Positions 59,553 to 64,000 of a DNA stretch of 64,000 bases are shown in pieces. Position 1 is the first letter of the stretch; every line of letters begins with the position of its first letter. The DNA comes from CAYUWG01 sp964448285 (lineage in GTDB: Bacteria > Bacteroidota > Ignavibacteria > SZUA-365), in contig CAYUWG010000012.1 in NCBI GenBank assembly GCA_964448285.1, positions 1-64,000 on the forward strand, given 5' to 3'. The position numbers and the translations under genes are program-made. The notes under the pieces were generated by a model that did no database searches, was not told the DNA's origin, and worked only from the letters and a program-made list of their open reading frames with translations.

Positions 59553-62018
59553 GTGAAAACTCTCGCCAGTGTTCTGCTCGTTCTCCTCTTTATCGGATTG
59601 ACCGGCTGCTCGTCAAAGGAGACTCTGAGCCAGCAAAGCAAAACGGAAATGAAAAAACCACCGGAAGGAAAGAATGGCATCAAGCCGTACAAAGACGTCG
59701 TCACGAGCGAAGCGAAGACGGACTCCGGTCTGTTTATCGTTCATCGCATCGATGACAAGCTCATCTACGAGATTCCGCAAAAGGAACTTGACAAGGAGAT
59801 GCTGTTCGTCTCGCGCTTTGCAAAGACACCGCAAATCGGGTACGGAGGCGAAGAAGCGAATTCCGAGGTTGTCCGTTGGGAACGAAAGCACAACCGTATC
59901 CTCCTGCGTGCGATCAGTTACGTGAACGTTGCAGCGGATTCAACGGAGATTTACCGCGCAGTGAAGGCGGCAAACTTCGAAGAAGTGATTTCATCGCATC
60001 CCATTCTCGCATTCGGGAAGGATTCTACGATGGTTATCGACGTGACCGGTTTGTTCGTTGCCGACGTTGGAATGCTGACGATGAGCAAAGCACAGCGGGA
60101 CAGCTACCGAATCACCGTCCTCGATAAAGAGCGCTCGTTCATCGAATGGTGCAAGAGCTATCCGGAGAATATCGAAGTCGAGAATGTGCTCACGTTCAAC
60201 GCGGAGAACGCTCCGCAGAACAGGCAATCGCGCACGATTTCGTTTGCGATGCGGCACAGCATGGTGAAGCTGCCGGAGAAGCCGATGATGCCGCGTCTTG
60301 CCGATCCGCGTGTCGGGTATTTCGCCTTGACGAAGACGGACTTCGGCATTCCAACGCATAAGGCGGAGCGTCGCACGTACATTCTGCGATGGCGCCTCGA
60401 ACCGAAAGACAGCGCTGCGTTCGCGCGAGGTGAACTCGTCGAACCGAAGAAACCGATCACGTACTACATCGATCCTGCGACACCCGCGAAGTGGAGGCCG
60501 TATCTCAAACAAGGCGTGGAAGATTGGAACGTCGCGTTTCAGGAGGCTGGCTTCAGGAATGCGATTCGCGCGCTCGATCCACCCTCACCAACGGAAGACC
60601 CGGATTGGTCGCCGGAAGATGCGCGCTATTCAGTCATCCGATATTTCCCATCGCCGGTACGCAACGCCTATGGTCCGAATATCAACGATCCGCGTTCGGG
60701 TGAAATCATCGAGTCGGACATCGGTTGGTTCCACAATGTCATGGCGTTACTCAACGATTGGTATTTCGTCCAGGCAGTCGCAGACCCGCGTGTACGAAAG
60801 CTTCCGCTGCCGGACAACCTCATGGGTCAGCTCATCAGGTTCGTTGCCGCTCATGAAGTCGGTCATACGATCGGACTTCCGCATAACATGAAAGCGTCGA
60901 GCGCTTATCCTGTGGATTCGTTACGCTCGAAGGCGTTCACCGAGAAGTATGGAACGGCGCCTTCGATCATGGATTACGCGCGTTTCAACTATGTGGCGCA
61001 GCCCGGCGATGGTGCGGCGCTCATGCCCGGTATCGGGCCGCAGGATAAGTTCGCGATCAAGTGGGGCTATCGACCGATTCCCGGTGTGAAAACACCCGAT
61101 GATGAAAAGCCGACGCTTCATCAATGGGCGCTCGAAACAGAACGGGATAAGATGGTGCGCTTCGGCGCACAGCAATTCCGCATTGTCGATCCGACGGCAC
61201 AAACGGAAGACCTCGGTGATGATGCCGTGAAAGCCACGGGCTATGGAGTGAAGAACATCGAACGCATCATGGAATACCTCTTCGATGCACCGGCAAAAGA
61301 CGGCGAAGCATATACGGAGTTGAGAAGCCTCTATGGTGAAGTCCTCGACCAGTGGCAACGAGAAATGGGTCACGTCGCAAACCTGCCCGGAGGAGTCGAT
61401 ATCACGATGCGTGTCTATGGCGTCGATGGGCCGGTGTACACGCCGATAGCGAAGGCGAAGCAAAAAGAAGCAGTGAAGTTCTTAGCTGAACATGCCTTTC
61501 AAATGCCGAAGATGTTTCTCCGCGACGATATCTTCAGCAGGACGGATGCGACCGGCTTTCTGAAAAGGCTGATGGACATGCAGGTCTCGCTCTTACGCAC
61601 GTGCATTTCGAACGACAAACTGTTGCGGTTGCTTGAACATGAAGCCATGCAAAAGGATAGCTACACGGTCACGGAGCTTTACGCGGATATCGAACAGGCG
61701 GTGTTCAGTGAACTGAGCCAGAAGCGCGTCGTGATTGACCCGTATCGGCGTTCGCTTCAGCGGGCGTTTGTCACAGAGCTTGGAAATAAGTTGAAGGAAC
61801 CTGTCCCACGCACACCCGATCCGAACAATCCCTTCGCCGCGATGCTTGCGCCGCCGGACGTGTACAACTCCGACGTTCGCGGTATCACGCGTATGCAGTT
61901 GGAACAACTTCAGGCGAACATAAAGCAGGTGATCGGAAAGTCAGGGGATACGCTCACACGCGCCCACTTGAAAGATCTCAGCGCGATCATCAGCGATATA
62001 CTCGAACCGAAAAAGTAA
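59553..62018 (+). CDS. Zinc-dependent metalloprotease lipoprotein (DUF5117/DUF5118-like)
   Basis: Large predicted lipoprotein metalloprotease of 821 residues of the DUF4953/DUF5117 group found in Bacteroidota. The zincin motif HEVGHTIGLPHN lies at about residues 434-445 (HExxHxxGxxH), followed by the Met-turn-like APSIMDYARFNYVAQPGD. The N-terminal DUF5118/5117-like part has LIYEIPQKELDKEMLFVSRFAKTPQIGYGG. GTG 59553 is preferred: it starts a textbook lipoprotein signal (KTLASVLLVLLFIGLTGC) and has AGGA six bases upstream, whereas ATG 59493 and ATG 59523 give a poor N-terminus. It is probably anchored in the outer membrane, facing the periplasm or outside. Substrate unknown. The SLC13 gene follows after 35 bp. 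Confidence 0.93.
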   Translation: MKTLASVLLVLLFIGLTGCSSKETLSQQSKTEMKKPPEGKNGIKPYKDVVTSEAKTDSGLFIVHRIDDKLIYEIPQKELDKEMLFVSRFAKTPQIGYGGEEANSEVVRWERKHNRILLRAISYVNVAADSTEIYRAVKAANFEEVISSHPILAFGKDSTMVIDVTGLFVADVGMLTMSKAQRDSYRITVLDKERSFIEWCKSYPENIEVENVLTFNAENAPQNRQSRTISFAMRHSMVKLPEKPMMPRLADPRVGYFALTKTDFGIPTHKAERRTYILRWRLEPKDSAAFARGELVEPKKPITYYIDPATPAKWRPYLKQGVEDWNVAFQEAGFRNAIRALDPPSPTEDPDWSPEDARYSVIRYFPSPVRNAYGPNINDPRSGEIIESDIGWFHNVMALLNDWYFVQAVADPRVRKLPLPDNLMGQLIRFVAAHEVGHTIGLPHNMKASSAYPVDSLRSKAFTEKYGTAPSIMDYARFNYVAQPGDGAALMPGIGPQDKFAIKWGYRPIPGVKTPDDEKPTLHQWALETERDKMVRFGAQQFRIVDPTAQTEDLGDDAVKATGYGVKNIERIMEYLFDAPAKDGEAYTELRSLYGEVLDQWQREMGHVANLPGGVDITMRVYGVDGPVYTPIAKAKQKEAVKFLAEHAFQMPKMFLRDDIFSRTDATGFLKRLMDMQVSLLRTCISNDKLLRLLEHEAMQKDSYTVTELYADIEQAVFSELSQKRVVIDPYRRSLQRAFVTELGNKLKEPVPRTPDPNNPFAAMLAPPDVYNSDVRGITRMQLEQLQANIKQVIGKSGDTLTRAHLKDLSAIISDILEPKK

Positions 62019-62053
62019 TCGCAAAAGTGATGGCGCACAGCAGGAGATAGCGT

Positions 62054-63832
62054 ATGACCGTCGAGATGATCGTAGTCCTTGCGTTGATTCTCGTTGCAGT
62101 CGTCCTGTTCGCATCCGAGAAACTGCCGGTCGATCTCGTCGCTCTCATGGTCATGGCCGTGCTCTTGCTCAGCGGCATCATCACGCCGGCAGAGGGCATT
62201 GCCGGATTCAGTAATGAAGCCACGGTGACGGTCGGAGCGATGTTCATCCTCAGCGCGGCATTGTACAAGACCGGTGCGATCAACTCGATCGGGACGCTGA
62301 CGACGCGAATTTTCAAGTTCAACTTCTGGGTGGGGCTGATCGCGATGATGGTTCTCGTTGGCATCCTTTCGGCATTCGTCAATAACACGCCCGTCGTGGC
62401 GATCTTCATACCGATTCTCATTTCCGTTGCGAAGGAGATGAAGCGCAGTCCGGCACGCTTTCTCATGCCGCTTTCGTTCGCTTCCATGTTCGGCGGCGTA
62501 TGCACGTTGATCGGAACATCGACGAACATCCTCCTGAATTCGATCGCCGTAAATCACGGGCAACCGCCATTCGGCATGTTCGAGTTCACAGCGCTTGGGT
62601 TCATTTTCTTTCTCGGCGGATCGCTGTACATGCTTCTGTTTGGGATTCACATGATTCCGCAGCGCGAAGGTGAAGGAGAGTTGATGAAAACCTTCGGCAT
62701 GGGTGAGTACCTGACCGAAATCGTGATTCTCCCCGAATCGGATTCCATCGGTTCGCCTGCACTTCAATCGGTACTTGTCCGTGATACGGGAGTTGAGATT
62801 CTGGAAGTGATGCGGAACGGAATTCGATTGAAAGTGCCGTTTTCGCAGGTTACGATTCAGGAGGGCGATATCCTGCAGGTTATGGGAGACGTGGAAAAAA
62901 TGAAAAAACTCCAGGAGAGACAAGGGATCAGACTGAAGGCAGAACACACGTATCACGACAGAGACATTGAGACGGAAGACACGATCCTTGCTGAAGCGAT
63001 CATTGCTCCGCAATCGATCTTAGTACGCAAGACGCTCAAAGAAACGCGGTTCAGGAATCTCTTCGGCGTGACCGCGCTTGCAATCCGGCATCGGGATCAA
63101 ATCGTCCACACGAAGCTCGGCGCGGTGAAACTGCAAGCCGGCGATGTATTGCTATTGAAAGTGAGCAAGAACGCTCTCGAAGAACTGAAGAATGAGGATG
63201 CATTCGTCTTCGTGTCGGAAGTTGGACTTCCGCAGTTCAGGAAGGATAAAATTCCTGCTGGCCTTCTTATAGCGGTGGGTGTGGTGACCACCGCTTCGTT
63301 GGGCGTTCTTCCGATAGTCGTCAGCGCGATTGTCGGATGTGTCCTGATGGTTTTCGTCGGATGTCTCACTCTGGAAGAAGCCTACAAATCGATCGACTGG
63401 AAAGTGATTTTTCTTCTTGCCGGTGCGCTCACGCTCGGTGTTGCCATGGAAAAATCAGGAGCTGCGATGCTCGTCTCGAACAAGCTTGTCCACGCAGTCG
63501 GTGGGTGGGGTCCGGTCGCGATGGTCAGCGTTTTCTTTTTGTTGACGACGGTTCTTACGAACATGATGTCCAACAATGCAACCGCAGTCCTGCTTGCACC
63601 GATTGCGATATCCACTGCAACGTCACTGAATATCGACCCGCGCCCGCTTCTCATGGCGGTGACATTCGCCGCATCATCGAGTTTTATGACGCCCGTCGGA
63701 TATCAGACGAACACGATGATCTACGGAGCAGGGCGGTACCGATTCAAGGATTTCCTCAAAGTGGGCACACCATTGAACGTCCTGTTGTGGATCGTTGCGA
63801 CGATTTTCATTCCGCAATTCTGGCCGTTTTGA
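62054..63832 (+). CDS. SLC13/DASS-like permease with two RCK_C (TrkA-C) domains
   Basis: Membrane transporter of 592 residues of the ArsB/NhaD-DASS superfamily. N-terminal helices with VALILVAVVLFASEKLPVDLVALMVMAVLLLSGIITP are followed by FSNEATVTVGAMFILSAAL and NNTPVVAIFIPI (the SNT-like signature). Two soluble RCK_C domains lie at about 215-295 and 310-395 (LQSVLVRDTGVEILEVMRNG... and ILVRKTLKETRFRNLFGVTALAIRH...), then the second helix bundle with MSNNATAVLLAPIAIS. This is the architecture of sulfate- or dicarboxylate-type permeases with cytosolic regulatory domains. Ion and substrate are unresolved. ATG 62054 has AGGAG seven bases upstream. Confidence 0.93.
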   Translation: MTVEMIVVLALILVAVVLFASEKLPVDLVALMVMAVLLLSGIITPAEGIAGFSNEATVTVGAMFILSAALYKTGAINSIGTLTTRIFKFNFWVGLIAMMVLVGILSAFVNNTPVVAIFIPILISVAKEMKRSPARFLMPLSFASMFGGVCTLIGTSTNILLNSIAVNHGQPPFGMFEFTALGFIFFLGGSLYMLLFGIHMIPQREGEGELMKTFGMGEYLTEIVILPESDSIGSPALQSVLVRDTGVEILEVMRNGIRLKVPFSQVTIQEGDILQVMGDVEKMKKLQERQGIRLKAEHTYHDRDIETEDTILAEAIIAPQSILVRKTLKETRFRNLFGVTALAIRHRDQIVHTKLGAVKLQAGDVLLLKVSKNALEELKNEDAFVFVSEVGLPQFRKDKIPAGLLIAVGVVTTASLGVLPIVVSAIVGCVLMVFVGCLTLEEAYKSIDWKVIFLLAGALTLGVAMEKSGAAMLVSNKLVHAVGGWGPVAMVSVFFLLTTVLTNMMSNNATAVLLAPIAISTATSLNIDPRPLLMAVTFAASSSFMTPVGYQTNTMIYGAGRYRFKDFLKVGTPLNVLLWIVATIFIPQFWPF

Positions 63833-63930
63833 AAAATCAAAATATTAACGTTGGGCTTTCGCTAAGATCTGTGGCTGCGTATTTCGATTGAGGATTCTTG
63901 AAGCGTGAGTGCAGAAGTCATTCGGTCAAT

Positions 63931-63999
63931 TCACGCATTCTCATCCAGCAATGATCGGCTTGCGAGTCTTTCCCTCGCCGCGCGAATTGCGTGATGGAG
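63931..63999 (-). CDS. Possible C-terminal end of a gene entering from the right edge
   Basis: On the minus strand, a frame open from the window edge encodes LHHAIRAARERLASRSLLDENA and then TGA at 63931-63933, an alpha-helical end that could belong to a protein encoded beyond the window. The other frames give short, less protein-like ends. It cannot be tested here. The stretch 63833-63930 is otherwise empty. Confidence 0.2.
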   Translation of the reverse strand, partial: LHHAIRAARERLASRSLLDENA

Positions 64000-64000
64000 T

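Noticed and set aside
61910..63013. Minus-strand open frame opposite the metalloprotease and SLC13 genes
   Set aside because: His/Arg/Asp-rich nonsense composition typical of an antisense shadow; it crosses two confirmed genes.

Overview
The window most likely comes from a Gram-negative bacterium of the Bacteroidota/Chlorobiota side of the tree (Kapabacteria- or Ignavibacteria-like). The signs are TonB-dependent receptors with an N-terminal carboxypeptidase-regulatory-like domain, YCF48-type beta-propellers, type-IX-secretion-style C-terminal sorting domains, an OmpA/PD40 protein, lipid A genes (lpxK and a DUF374 acyltransferase) and TAnnTTTG promoter elements. The taxon is inferred from gene content; no rRNA or other phylogenetic marker was compared.

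Positions 1-13.7 kb: the 5' part of clpC, an mlaE-type permease, then a five-gene minus-strand operon (6929 to 2120: MOP-type flippase, small two-TM protein, membrane GT2, SAM methyltransferase, radical SAM/SPASM enzyme). Its genes are joined by stop/start overlaps and its product is unknown. Housekeeping genes follow: EamA exporter, mnmG, a beta-CASP nuclease, HU with a good promoter and terminator, and a YifB/ComM ATPase.

Positions 13.7-27.7 kb: one minus-strand exopolysaccharide operon (27447 to 13664): Wza-like exporter, Wzz-like copolymerase, Wzy/WaaL-type membrane protein, Wzx flippase, GT2, GT4-like, asparagine-synthetase-like amidotransferase, polytopic membrane protein, heparinase II/III-like lyase and a WecG/TagA/CpsF transferase. 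It starts 32 bp downstream of a tRNA-Cys/tRNA-Leu pair on the same strand.

Positions 27.7-42.4 kb: a penicillin-acylase-family hydrolase; a plus-strand run OmpA/PD40, small ORF, nitrilase-family amidase, DUF374 acyltransferase, lpxK, lipoprotein; then a DksA-like protein, a YCF48 propeller broken by an in-frame TAG, MarR plus pirin, a Lon-like protease and a GT4.

Positions 42.4-59.5 kb: an accessory, repeat-rich region. It holds a duplicated receptor/lipoprotein module in which one receptor survives only as its last ~70 codons, a remnant of a sorting domain, a 37-bp palindromic tandem repeat, two near-identical 162-bp leader copies, a second propeller broken by an in-frame TAA, an EVE-like/nuclease fusion beside an ORF6N gene, a second receptor/lipoprotein pair, and a secreted CocE/NonD hydrolase flanked by inverted purine tracts and a foldback element. 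Positions 59.5-64 kb: a zinc metalloprotease lipoprotein and an SLC13-type permease.

The most unusual items are the unassigned coupled operon (2.1-6.9 kb), the EVE-like/PD-(D/E)xK fusion (52 kb), the duplicated and decayed receptor module (42.6-48.4 kb), the duplicated leader (48.6 and 50.2 kb) and the structured element at 59.3 kb. I found no CRISPR array, transposase, integrase or rRNA.
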